Source: Agaribacterium haliotis (GTDB lineage Bacteria; Pseudomonadota; Gammaproteobacteria; Pseudomonadales; Cellvibrionaceae). From it: a DNA stretch of 64,000 bases. The translations under genes were made by a program, and so were the position numbers. The notes under the pieces were generated by a model. The model searched no databases. It had not been told where the DNA came from and saw only the letters and a list, made by a program, of their open reading frames with translations. Of the stretch, positions 1 through 8,433 are shown in pieces. How positions within the stretch are numbered: the first letter of the stretch is position 1; every line of letters starts with the position of its first letter. The stretch covers positions 184,125 to 248,124 of the forward strand of contig NZ_NKQJ01000001.1 in the NCBI RefSeq assembly GCF_002312815.1, written 5' to 3'.

Positions 1-2
1 TG

Positions 3-575
3 CTCAAAGGTATTGATGCCGCTCGCAAGCAGGGTTTCAAACGGCTCAAAATCAATAGTGTCGCGCTGAAAAACTTTAATTTTGACGAAAGCTGCGAGCT
101 TGCAATGTTTGCGCTTGAGCGCGACATGGACATCAGCTTTATTGAAGAAATGCCGCTCGGTGAAATCACCAGTCACGCCCGCGATGTCGAGTTTGTCTCC
201 AGCGCCGAACTGCGCGAGCAGCTTAGCAAGCAGTTTGAGCTCAGCCCCGTTGATGAGCGCACAGGCGGCCCCTCTCGCTACTGGCAAGTAAACGGCTATC
301 GCGCACGTATCGGTTTTATTTCACCGCACAGCGAAAACTTCTGTGCCAGTTGCAACCGCGTGCGCCTAACCGCATCCGGGCGCCTGCTGCTGTGTCTGGG
401 CAACGAGCACAGCGTCGATTTGCGCGATGTTGTGCGAAGCTGCGAACCGGGTCAACAACTGCAGGCTTTGCAACAGGCCATTCGCACATCGATGCAAAAT
501 AAACCAGAAAAACACCACTTTGATTTAAACGAAGCGCCGCAAGTTTTGCGCTTTATGAATGCGACCGGCGGTTAA
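3..575 (+). CDS. moaA: GTP 3',8-cyclase MoaA, C-terminal part (5' end outside window)
   Basis: Radical-SAM enzyme that starts molybdenum cofactor synthesis by converting GTP to the cyclic intermediate later made into cyclic pyranopterin monophosphate. The open frame enters at base 3 without a start codon, so only the last 190 residues are visible. They include the end of the radical-SAM barrel (KINSV, FIEEMPLG) and the second iron-sulfur site, FCASCN followed 13 residues later by a third Cys (C-x2-C-x13-C), which is diagnostic for MoaA. The protein ends in the conserved Gly-Gly tail. The N-terminal CxxxCxxC site lies upstream of the window. moaB follows after 25 bases, with moeA and a MOSC gene next, consistent with one cofactor operon. 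Confidence 0.96.
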   Translation, partial: LKGIDAARKQGFKRLKINSVALKNFNFDESCELAMFALERDMDISFIEEMPLGEITSHARDVEFVSSAELREQLSKQFELSPVDERTGGPSRYWQVNGYRARIGFISPHSENFCASCNRVRLTASGRLLLCLGNEHSVDLRDVVRSCEPGQQLQALQQAIRTSMQNKPEKHHFDLNEAPQVLRFMNATGG

Positions 576-600
576 AGCACCTGGCGCTTAAGGAAAAACG

Positions 601-1116
601 ATGAGCGAAAAATTCGAACAATTTATTCCACTGAATATTGCAGTATTAACCATCAGCGACAGCCGCAGCTTTGCCAACGACACATCCGGCGACGCCTTAC
701 AACACGCCGCCGAGCAAGCCGGGCACAACGTTGTCGCACGAGAATTAATCAAAGATGATATCTACCATATGCGCGCCGTGGTCTCGCAGTGGATTTTTGA
801 CGACAACAAACAAGTAGTGCTTATAACTGGCGGAACAGGTTTTGCCGGGCGCGACTCGACACCCGAAGCTTTGCGACCGCTGTTTAACAAAGAAGTTGAA
901 GGTTTTGGTGAACTGTTTCGCCAAGTCAGCTACGACGAAATAGGCAGCTCAACCATACAGAGCCGCGCGACGGCAGGCCTCGCCAACCAGACCATCGTTT
1001 TCTGCCTGCCCGGCTCCACTGGTGCCTGCCGTACGGCCTGGGAAAAAATTATCGTCGAGCAGCTCGACAGCCGTCATCGCCCCTGTAATTTTGTCGGCCA
1101 ACTAATTAAAAAATAA
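601..1116 (+). CDS. moaB: Molybdenum cofactor biosynthesis protein MoaB
   Basis: MogA/MoaB-family protein of 171 aa, about the length of E. coli MoaB. The family binds molybdopterin; MogA-type members adenylylate it, while the role of E. coli MoaB is unclear. Visible signatures are the molybdopterin-binding loop GGTGFAGRDSTPEA (about residues 78-91), the EVEGFGELFR stretch and the C-terminal GSTGACRTAWE and RPCNF segments, all matching the MoaB branch. An AAGGA ribosome-binding site sits just before the ATG. The stop codon is two bases before the moeA start, so the two are probably co-translated. Since moeA is adjacent and no separate mogA is seen, MoaB may serve as the adenylyltransferase here; that is an inference. 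Confidence 0.94.
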   Translation: MSEKFEQFIPLNIAVLTISDSRSFANDTSGDALQHAAEQAGHNVVARELIKDDIYHMRAVVSQWIFDDNKQVVLITGGTGFAGRDSTPEALRPLFNKEVEGFGELFRQVSYDEIGSSTIQSRATAGLANQTIVFCLPGSTGACRTAWEKIIVEQLDSRHRPCNFVGQLIKK

Positions 1117-1118
1117 TT

Positions 1119-2324
1119 ATGCTGGAATTTGAACAAGCCTTGCAGGCGATGCAAGCCGAGGGAAAAAAACTGGCTCTCAAATGCAGCGAAGAGCAAACAC
1201 TTGAGCTCGCCCTCGGCCGGATATTAGCAAAAGATATTTATTCGAGTATCGATGTGCCGCCAGCCGACAACAGTGCGATGGATGGCTGGGCATATCGCCG
1301 CGAAGATTTAGGTACGGAGCCGGGAACCCTGCAAGTCAGCCAGCGCATCGCTGCCGGCGACAAAACCAAACCGTTAGCGGCAAATACAGCGGCCCGTATT
1401 TTTACCGGCGCGGAAATTCCACCCGGCGCCGATACCGTGGTTATGCAAGAGAACTGCAGCTGGCGCAACGACAGTGAAGTCAGCATTAATAAACTCGACA
1501 AAATAGGCGCAAATATTCGCCGCCGAGGTCAAGATATTCAACAAAACAGCCTGGTGCTCAAAGCGGGGTTAAAGCTCGATGCGCGCCATCTTGGCTTGCT
1601 CGCCTCGATAGGCGTCGCCAAAGTAGAGGTTTTTCGAGCACTGCGTGTTGCTCTGGTCAGTACCGGCGACGAACTAAAACAAGCGGGCTCGGGCGCACTC
1701 ACGCCGGGGCAAATATATAACAGCAACGGCCCCATGCTTGAGGCCTACTGTCGGGATCTCGGCTGTGAGATTGTCAAAAACATACACGTTGGCGACAATC
1801 TCAAAAGCACAGAAAAAGCGTTTAAAGAAAGCGCTTTAGATGCAGATATAATTTTAAGCTGCGGTGGTGTTAGCGTCGGCGAAGAAGACCATGTCAAACA
1901 AGCTCTGGAAAATCTCGGCGAACTCGACTTTTGGAAAATACGCATAAAGCCAGGCAAACCTCTTGCGTATGCGCGCCTGCCTAAACAAGACGGCCGCACC
2001 TGCGCTTTTGTAGGGTTACCCGGCAACCCGGTCTCGGCTTTTGTTTGCTGCCACCTGTTTGCGGCAACGTTAATGCGCGCGATGCAAGGCCGCCAACACT
2101 GCCTGCCAGAGCGCTCTTACGCCAACACTAACTTTGCTATTGATATGAGCGGCAAGCGCCCGGAGTTTATTCGTGTCAAACAGACAGAGCATGGGCTCGA
2201 ACGCTTTAACAATCAGAGCTCCGGTGTTTTGTCTTCGCTCGCGTGGGCCGACGCGCTCGCCTTCGTTCCCGAGCAACAAAAAATCGATCGCGGCCAGAGC
2301 TTGCAAATCTTTGCGCTGCCATAA
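1119..2324 (+). CDS. moeA: Molybdopterin molybdenumtransferase MoeA
   Basis: Inserts molybdate into adenylylated molybdopterin, the last common step of molybdenum cofactor synthesis. At 401 aa it has the usual MoeA length. Signatures include PPADNSAMDGWA (about residues 47-58), IFTGAEIPPGADTVVMQE, the molybdopterin-binding SCGGVSVGEEDHVK and GLPGNPVSAF (about residues 300-309). No convincing Shine-Dalgarno is seen before the ATG; the start lies two bases after the moaB stop, so translation probably depends on coupling. The next gene, a MOSC protein, starts 21 bases after the stop. Confidence 0.96.
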   Translation: MLEFEQALQAMQAEGKKLALKCSEEQTLELALGRILAKDIYSSIDVPPADNSAMDGWAYRREDLGTEPGTLQVSQRIAAGDKTKPLAANTAARIFTGAEIPPGADTVVMQENCSWRNDSEVSINKLDKIGANIRRRGQDIQQNSLVLKAGLKLDARHLGLLASIGVAKVEVFRALRVALVSTGDELKQAGSGALTPGQIYNSNGPMLEAYCRDLGCEIVKNIHVGDNLKSTEKAFKESALDADIILSCGGVSVGEEDHVKQALENLGELDFWKIRIKPGKPLAYARLPKQDGRTCAFVGLPGNPVSAFVCCHLFAATLMRAMQGRQHCLPERSYANTNFAIDMSGKRPEFIRVKQTEHGLERFNNQSSGVLSSLAWADALAFVPEQQKIDRGQSLQIFALP

Positions 2325-2345
2325 AAACACCATCGAGGGCCTATT

Positions 2346-3200
2346 GTGCCAAGCATCCGTATCGAATCCCTGTTTGTCTACCCGCTAAAATCCGCTGCAG
2401 GAAAGCAAGTGCAACAGGCAACACTTAAACAAACAGGTTTTGAGCAAGACAGAAAATGGATGCTCGTCAACCAACACGGTCGCGCCCTGACCCAACGCCA
2501 GCACCCGAAACTTGCTTTAATTCAAGCTGAGCTACAAAACGGCCAGCTTATTTTAAGCTTTCCCGCTGGCGACCAAGTCACGCTCAACAAACAGCAACTG
2601 GAAGACGAAATAGAGGTCAGCCTGTGGTCCGATACCGTCTTAGCGCGCCGGATCGGCGGGGCCAGTCATCGCCAGCTTATCAACTTGCTCAAACCGTTTG
2701 TTGAAACAGATACAGCCGGCGTTGAGCTTGTTTATTTTGATCAAGACAAAATACGCACGCCAGCCAAACCCGAACGCTTTGGCCTGAGTGCTCGCCACTT
2801 TGCCGATGCAGCCCCCTATCTCGTGTGCAATCAGGCCTCGCTTGAACAGCTAAATAGCAAACTTAAGCACGGCGGCGAAAACGATGTCGATATGCGCCAC
2901 TTCCGCCCCAATATTGTCGTCAGTGGCCTGCCCGCATTTGCTGAACACCAATATAAAAAAATGACCTTGAAAAACGGCGCCGTGCTTGAGCTGGTTGATC
3001 ACTGTGAGCGCTGCGTGATGATTACCGTCGACCCAGATTCAGGTATCAAACATAAAAACCAGGTACCGTTTAAACAACTGGCAAGCCTGAACGCCATGCC
3101 AGATAAAAAACACGCACCGGCCTTCGGAGTGAACTTGCGCCTGGCCGACGGCTGCGACAATCTAGTTATTCAACAAGGAGATATACTAGAACTGCAATAG
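2346..3200 (+). CDS. MOSC-domain protein with N-terminal MOSC beta-barrel
   Basis: A 284-aa protein with the two-part layout of YcbX/mARC-type molybdenum enzymes: an N-terminal beta-barrel domain (IESLFVYPLKSAAG at residues 5-18, then EQDRKWMLV) followed by a MOSC domain with HFRPNIVVSG (about residues 179-188) and the CERCVMITVDP segment that carries the predicted Mo-ligating Cys. Unlike E. coli YcbX it ends after the MOSC domain, with no 2Fe-2S ferredoxin extension, so an electron donor must act in trans. The start is GTG, eight bases after GAGGG. Its place behind moaA-moaB-moeA suggests a cofactor-dependent N-reductive detoxification enzyme or a cofactor-handling protein; the substrate is unknown. 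Confidence 0.85.
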   Translation: MPSIRIESLFVYPLKSAAGKQVQQATLKQTGFEQDRKWMLVNQHGRALTQRQHPKLALIQAELQNGQLILSFPAGDQVTLNKQQLEDEIEVSLWSDTVLARRIGGASHRQLINLLKPFVETDTAGVELVYFDQDKIRTPAKPERFGLSARHFADAAPYLVCNQASLEQLNSKLKHGGENDVDMRHFRPNIVVSGLPAFAEHQYKKMTLKNGAVLELVDHCERCVMITVDPDSGIKHKNQVPFKQLASLNAMPDKKHAPAFGVNLRLADGCDNLVIQQGDILELQ

Positions 3201-3213
3201 TGGGCACCAGACG

Positions 3214-4170
3214 CTAAAACAGCGCCTTAATCTGCTCCATTTGTGTTTGCAGCAGCAAGCTAAGCTTGTGTGGCATCACTGGGCTTTCGAGCTGCTTATC
3301 GAGTACCAGCTTAGAAAAATGCCGCGCTTCAAATTCATAACCTAAACTCTTGCGCGGATCCTGATACTGTTCAACAACCGTATCCAGCTCATATAAAAAA
3401 CAGCTCGACGCACGACAAGCATCCGGGATAACAATGCGCCCGCGATCGCCAATAATGTAAGCGGCATTTTCCAGCCGACACTGAAATGACGACGCTAAAT
3501 TCACCTGTGCACCCGCCGATCGCGCCATCAAAACCACATCGTCGTCGACACCGTTGTCAGCCAGGTGGGCGCGAACATACATATCTCTGAGCGTGTCACC
3601 ACTAAAATAATGGCAAATTGCCAGCGGATAAATGCCCATATCCAACAGCGAACCGCCGGCAAGCTCGGCGGCGTATTCACGGCTGTTGGGGTCGTAGGGC
3701 ATGGGATAACCAAAATCAATTTTTATATGCTTTAGCTGGCCTATCTTGCCGGCATCAAACCATGACTTGGCTTTTTGCAGGGCCGGTAAAAAATAGGTCC
3801 ACATAGCTTCCATCAACAGCAGGCCGCGTTCACTGGCAATGTCCGTCAAGGCCTTGCACTGCTCAGAACTAATGGTCAGAGGCTTTTCACACAAGACATG
3901 TTTACCCGCCTCGAGGGCCGCTTTGCTGTGCTCAAAATGAAAACTGTGAGGGCTCGCCACATAGATCGCATCGATCTGCTCATCATTAAACAATGCATCG
4001 TAGCCCTCGTAGGCCTTGGCGATATTAAAATCTTGGGAAAATTGCTGCGCGTCACTCAGGCGCCTCGCCGCGACCGCGGCCAGCTGCGCATTTTCAACAT
4101 ACTGAAGATCACTGGCAAATTGCCGAGCGATTCGACCACTGCTTACGATTCCCCACCTTATTTTTTTCAT
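3214..4170 (-). CDS. Gfo/Idh/MocA-family NAD(P)-dependent oxidoreductase
   Basis: Dinucleotide-dependent dehydrogenase of 318 aa. The N-terminal Rossmann fold reads WGIVSSGRIARQFA; the family motif EKPL occurs in HVLCEKPLTIS, and the central domain contains GGSLLDMGIYPL. The family oxidises sugars, cyclitols or dihydrodiols, but the exact substrate cannot be read from the sequence. The frame stays open to 4248, but I take the internal ATG at 4170 because it begins directly at the conserved MKKIRWGI and has AAAAGG upstream. It converges on the MOSC gene with a 13-base gap. The divergent-looking 26-residue upstream extension has no family counterpart. Confidence 0.87.
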   Translation of the reverse strand: MKKIRWGIVSSGRIARQFASDLQYVENAQLAAVAARRLSDAQQFSQDFNIAKAYEGYDALFNDEQIDAIYVASPHSFHFEHSKAALEAGKHVLCEKPLTISSEQCKALTDIASERGLLLMEAMWTYFLPALQKAKSWFDAGKIGQLKHIKIDFGYPMPYDPNSREYAAELAGGSLLDMGIYPLAICHYFSGDTLRDMYVRAHLADNGVDDDVVLMARSAGAQVNLASSFQCRLENAAYIIGDRGRIVIPDACRASSCFLYELDTVVEQYQDPRKSLGYEFEARHFSKLVLDKQLESPVMPHKLSLLLQTQMEQIKALF

Positions 4171-4342
4171 TTTTATTTCACACCTTTTTAAGCAAATAAA
4201 TAGAGCCCGACGCGGGGCCAAAGCCAGCGCATTTAAAATGCTCAGCACACGTAAGCGAACTTAGCGCAGCCTCGAAAAAAGATCATAACACTCAAACATA
4301 AATCAAAGATCTGCGCATAAACAAACTTGAGCAATTATCTTT

Positions 4343-5083
4343 TTAAGCTGAGAAATAACGCTTGATTTTGCTATTGGTCAGGCTGAAGAAATAGACAAGG
4401 CGCTGTGCGTAGCTGGGCTTTTTCCAGCGCGCGCGGATAATTGAGTAACCGGGTTCTTGCTCTGTCTCGTCGGCAACAATCCAGCATTTAATCTGCTCCA
4501 AACGCAGAAAATGCAAAATGCCTGCATAGGCCCCTAAATTAAACTCGGTAATAAATGCGCTGTGCTTCACCCCCGCAACGTAGTCCGCTCGTACAATCGC
4601 CGCTTCATCGTCGATATAGCGCAGGGAAACATGCTTCGTTTGATTAAAGTGCGCGTTAATCTGTGCCGCCCGCGCCAGGGTTTTGTTTACCCCAAAGCGC
4701 TGCAGCAGCGACATCAACAGCGCTTGGTTGGCGCGCCCGCCATAGTTCATCGCATAAAAGCCCAGCTCATAGGCATCGACGCCCTCGCGCTCAAGATTGC
4801 GATACAAACGCTGCATAAGGCTATTGGGCACCCAGTTGTCTGCGTTTTCAAAAAACGCTAAATCGAGCGCCTTGCCGCGATAACAGTAGTGAAGGGATTC
4901 GAGCTCGGGCGCGACAAGTAAGCCTTGAAACACTCTGCTCAAAGCCGCGGGCCCCATATGCTCGCGCACAAACGCAATAATGGCGCGGCTGGTTCGGGCG
5001 CTAATCCTAGGCTCATCCATTACACTGAGCTCAAGTTTAGTGGCGGCAAGTTCAGTACTCGCTAGCTGACTATCCATAGACAC
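4343..5083 (-). CDS. Uncharacterised 246-aa protein, possibly a divergent V4R/heme-NO-like sensor fold
   Basis: I do not recognise this gene with certainty. It is a soluble protein with no signal peptide or membrane segment. The order of elements (helical VREHMGPAALSRVF at about residues 39-52, NADNWVPNSLMQRLY, YELGFYAMNYGGRANQ, then a beta-rich end closing with GYSIIRARW) resembles the stand-alone sensor domain found ahead of some hybrid kinases and cyclases, related to the 4-vinyl-reductase/heme-NO fold. The usual C-terminal Cys-x-Tyr pattern is not intact. The longest frame starts at a GTG (5083); an ATG at 5077 is an equal choice. It stands alone, divergent from ydiJ across 317 bases, so context gives no function. 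Confidence 0.6.
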   Translation of the reverse strand: MSMDSQLASTELAATKLELSVMDEPRISARTSRAIIAFVREHMGPAALSRVFQGLLVAPELESLHYCYRGKALDLAFFENADNWVPNSLMQRLYRNLEREGVDAYELGFYAMNYGGRANQALLMSLLQRFGVNKTLARAAQINAHFNQTKHVSLRYIDDEAAIVRADYVAGVKHSAFITEFNLGAYAGILHFLRLEQIKCWIVADETEQEPGYSIIRARWKKPSYAQRLVYFFSLTNSKIKRYFSA

Positions 5084-5400
5084 TGCTGGCTCTCAAAGGG
5101 TTATCGGCTCAATAACGAATACATTCTAGATAATAGAACGGGTGTTTGAATACTTAACGAGCGTGTTTTCACTCAAATAAACAAGACAAAAGCTAACCGA
5201 GCGGCAAAGCTGTCGCCTTTCAGCCCAACTGAACTCACTTTTGCCCGGCACCCGTGCCAAAAACTATAAGACCAGCAAGCCGTAGCGGGCTAGCCGTGCA
5301 AAGGCTAAAATAGCGCGCTAATTAAGCTCTTAACTATGTTTCACTTGCTATCTCTTTATCTCAGCGCAGAGCAAAGCTCTGCCCGATGCATTAGGCCCTC
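5084..5400. other. Divergent intergenic region, 317 bases
   Basis: Control region between the orphan at 4343-5083 and ydiJ. It is AT-rich in the middle, with no open frame that looks coding and no tRNA fold. The only clear structure is the perfect inverted repeat at 5366-5382, listed separately. An AGG eight bases before the ydiJ ATG is a modest ribosome-binding site. Confidence 0.6.
5366..5382. promoter_or_regulatory. Perfect 7-bp inverted repeat upstream of ydiJ
   Basis: GCAGAGC-AAA-GCTCTGC, a perfect dyad with a 3-base centre ending 18 bases before the ydiJ start codon. It could be a protein-binding operator or a small hairpin in the mRNA leader. There is no T-run on either side, so it is not a terminator. 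Confidence 0.45.
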
Positions 5401-8400
5401 ATGATCAAACAACTCGCTCAGTGCGCCACCGTCGCGCCTTTGTACCAAGACTTCCTCAAGCAACTGCAAACTCAAGGTTTCAGCGGTGATCTCAGTCACG
5501 ATTACGCTGAGCGCTGCGCCCAGGCCACTGACAACTCTATTTATCAACGCCTGCCGCAAGCGACGCTGTACCCGCGCGGCATTGATGACCTGCAAATACT
5601 GACCCGGCTGGCCGCGGAGAAAAACTTTCGCGATATCGTACTCACAGCCCGCGGCGGCGGCACGGGAACCAACGGCCAAAGCCTAACAGATGGCATCGTT
5701 GTCGACCTTAGCCGACACATGAACCAAGTACTCGAGATCAACGCAGCTGAAGGCTGGGTGCGCGTACAAAGCGGCGTTGTGAAAGACCAGTTAAACGCGG
5801 CGCTCAAAGCCCACGGGCTGTTTTTTGCGCCGGAGCTCAGCACCAGCAACCGCGCCACCATCGGCGGCATGATCAATACCGACGCCTCCGGTCAGGGCTC
5901 GTGCCTTTATGGTAAAACGCGCGATCATGTGCTCGAGCTGCACACCGTGCTGCTCGGCGGCGAAGTGCTGCACAGCCAGGCGATTGAACAGCCGCTGCTC
6001 GACAGCATCAGCGAACAGCAAAATCGCAGCGGCCTGATTCACCGCCTGTGCCACAGTATTTATCAAGAACACAAAGAAAAGATCGACGCGAGTTTCCCGC
6101 CTCTGAATCGCTGCCTCACCGGCTACGATTTAGCGCATATTCACGATGAACAGGGGCTGTTCAACCTCAATAACATTCTCTGTGGCTCAGAGGGCACGCT
6201 CGGTTTTATCGCCGAAGCCAAGCTCAATGTACTGCCAATACCAAAGTGCTCGGCATTGGTTGTAGTCAAATACGCCGATTTTGAAGCCTCACTGCGCGAC
6301 GCCCCCGAGCTTATGCAAACCGGGCCAACCAGCATTGAAACCATCGACTCAAAAGTGCTTAATCTGGCGATGCAGGACGTCAGCTGGACCCAGGTTGAAG
6401 AGTTTTTTAACGGCGATAACGCAAGTCAAGTTCAGGGCATCAACTTGCTTGAGTTCAGCGCCGACTCCGAGGCCGAGCTTGAGCAGAATATGGCAACACT
6501 GCTCAAGCAGCTCAAAAGCAATAAACTCGAGCGCCCCATCGGCTACGCCCTGGCCATGGGTTCAGACGCGGTCAAACGCATTTGGGCCATGCGCAAACTC
6601 GCCGTAGGCCTGCTTGGCAATGCCAAAGGCGAAGCGCGCCCGGTGCCTTTTGTAGAAGATACCGCCGTGGCCCCGGAAAAGCTCGCCGATTTTATTATGG
6701 CGTTTCGCGCTATTCTCGATCGCCACCAACTTCAGTACGGTATGTTTGGCCACGTCGATGCCGGGGTGCTGCACGTGCGTCCAGCTCTCGATATGAAAGA
6801 CCCCGAACAGGAACAGCTGGCCTGGAAAATCAGCGATGAAGTCGCCGCACTTTGCCAGGAATACGGCGGCCTGCTTTGGGGCGAGCACGGCAAAGGCCTG
6901 CGCTCGGCCTACGCCCCTGAGTTTTTTGGTGAGCTCTACCCCGAGCTGCAGCGCATTAAAGCCGCTTTTGACCCGTTTAACCAACTTAACCCCGGCAAAA
7001 TTGCCACGCCCAACGAAGGCAGTGAGCTGATTAAAATCAACGAGGTAACAACGCGCGGCCAACACGATAGGCAGATCGAAAAAGAAGACTGGCAGCGTTT
7101 TGCCAGCGCCGTCTACTGCAACGGCAACGGCGCCTGTCACAACTGGAATTTCCACGATGCGATGTGCCCGTCCTACAAAGCCACCCGCAAGCGCACCGAG
7201 AGCCCCAAAGGCCGCTCTTCGCTGGTGCGCGAGTGGATGCGCCTGCAAAATAATGAAGGCGTGAAGCTCGACAGCGAGCTAAAAACCAGCGCTTTGGGCT
7301 CGCTGCTTCGCCTGCCCCAACGCGCCTGGCACAGCCTGCGTAAAGCCACCGGCAGTGAAGACTTTAGCCACGAAGTTTACGCCAGTATGAGCACCTGCCT
7401 GTCGTGTAAGAGCTGCGCCGGCCAGTGCCCAATAAAAGTCGACGTGCCCGATTTTCGCAGCAAGTTTTTAGCGCTGTACCACACCCGCTATCTGCGCCCG
7501 CTCAAAGACTATCTTGTCGCCAGCCTTGAAAGCATGCTGCCGGTGATGGCCAAAGCGCCGTGGGCCTACAACCTAGTGATGGGCAACTTTGCAGTGAAAG
7601 CCCTACTTAAACACGGTGTGGGCTTTGTCGACGGGCCGATGATCAGTCGCAGCGCCAGCGCCGACAAACGCCTGCCGAGCGCCAATTTAGAGGCTCTCAA
7701 CAAGCTAAGTGGCGAACAGAAACAGCGCAGCCTGATCTTAGTGCAAGATGCCTTCACCCGGTATTTTGACGCCGGCATGGTCAACCAGCTTGTCGACACA
7801 CTCGAGGCCCTCGGTTTTAAGGTGTGGCTGGCGCCGTTTAAAGCCAATGGTAAACCGCTGCATGTGCACGGCTTTTTGCAGGCATTTAGCAAGTGCGCAG
7901 AAAAGAACATGGCCATGCTCAAACAGCTTCAGCAAAGCGGTGTTGCATTAGTTGGTATTGACCCGTCGATGACTCTGACCTACCGCTCCGAATACCCCAA
8001 AACCATCGGCACTGAAAAATGCGTTGAGGTGCAGCTGCTGCAGGAGTTCTTATTTGCGCGTTTAGATTTATTGCCAAAACTAAGCCTGCCGAGCACGCAA
8101 AACCGCAACTACGTGTTACTGCCACACTGCACCGAAAAAACCAATGTCGGCAGCTCAAATAAACAGTGGCAGGCCGTATTTGAGCAGCTCGGTTTGCAGC
8201 TGACAATTCCGGCGCTCGGTTGCTGCGGCATGGCCGGCACCTTTGGCCACGAACAGCGCAACCGCGAACTGTCCACGCAGATCTATGACTTAAGCTGGCG
8301 CAACGCCGTTGCCAACAACGACGCAGGCCAGCTTCTGGCGACTGGATACAGCTGTCGCTGCCAGATCAAACGCGAACAACAGGTCCAGGTTCAACACCCT

Positions 8401-8433
8401 CTGGCGGCACTGAGCTCGCTTTTTGAAAAGTAA
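5401..8433 (+). CDS. ydiJ: FAD-linked oxidase / 4Fe-4S protein, YdiJ-type D-2-hydroxyglutarate dehydrogenase
   Basis: A 1010-aa fusion of a GlcD-like flavoprotein and a GlpC-like iron-sulfur protein, the architecture and length of E. coli YdiJ, which oxidises D-2-hydroxyglutarate (a side product of SerA). The FAD-binding loop TARGGGTGTNGQ lies at about residues 80-91 and the flavin-oxidase C-terminal domain has HVDAGVLHVRP near 450. A first Cys-rich segment (CNGNGACHNW...MCPSYKATR) is near 572, a ferredoxin-type CLSCKSCAGQCP near 666, and a CCG-domain motif CCGMAGTFG near 941. The final 11 bases overlap the MATE gene. SerA is not in the window, so the physiological link is by family only. Confidence 0.9.
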   Translation: MIKQLAQCATVAPLYQDFLKQLQTQGFSGDLSHDYAERCAQATDNSIYQRLPQATLYPRGIDDLQILTRLAAEKNFRDIVLTARGGGTGTNGQSLTDGIVVDLSRHMNQVLEINAAEGWVRVQSGVVKDQLNAALKAHGLFFAPELSTSNRATIGGMINTDASGQGSCLYGKTRDHVLELHTVLLGGEVLHSQAIEQPLLDSISEQQNRSGLIHRLCHSIYQEHKEKIDASFPPLNRCLTGYDLAHIHDEQGLFNLNNILCGSEGTLGFIAEAKLNVLPIPKCSALVVVKYADFEASLRDAPELMQTGPTSIETIDSKVLNLAMQDVSWTQVEEFFNGDNASQVQGINLLEFSADSEAELEQNMATLLKQLKSNKLERPIGYALAMGSDAVKRIWAMRKLAVGLLGNAKGEARPVPFVEDTAVAPEKLADFIMAFRAILDRHQLQYGMFGHVDAGVLHVRPALDMKDPEQEQLAWKISDEVAALCQEYGGLLWGEHGKGLRSAYAPEFFGELYPELQRIKAAFDPFNQLNPGKIATPNEGSELIKINEVTTRGQHDRQIEKEDWQRFASAVYCNGNGACHNWNFHDAMCPSYKATRKRTESPKGRSSLVREWMRLQNNEGVKLDSELKTSALGSLLRLPQRAWHSLRKATGSEDFSHEVYASMSTCLSCKSCAGQCPIKVDVPDFRSKFLALYHTRYLRPLKDYLVASLESMLPVMAKAPWAYNLVMGNFAVKALLKHGVGFVDGPMISRSASADKRLPSANLEALNKLSGEQKQRSLILVQDAFTRYFDAGMVNQLVDTLEALGFKVWLAPFKANGKPLHVHGFLQAFSKCAEKNMAMLKQLQQSGVALVGIDPSMTLTYRSEYPKTIGTEKCVEVQLLQEFLFARLDLLPKLSLPSTQNRNYVLLPHCTEKTNVGSSNKQWQAVFEQLGLQLTIPALGCCGMAGTFGHEQRNRELSTQIYDLSWRNAVANNDAGQLLATGYSCRCQIKREQQVQVQHPLAALSSLFEK

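Noticed and set aside
4171..4248. N-terminal extension of the Gfo/Idh/MocA gene upstream of 4170
   Set aside because: The additional 26 residues are basic and Cys-containing, have no family match, and the internal ATG begins right at the conserved Rossmann motif.
6562..7248. A 228-codon minus-strand frame inside ydiJ
   Set aside because: It lies wholly opposite a well-supported coding region with clear FAD and Fe-S motifs, shows no family motif, and has no promoter or ribosome site.
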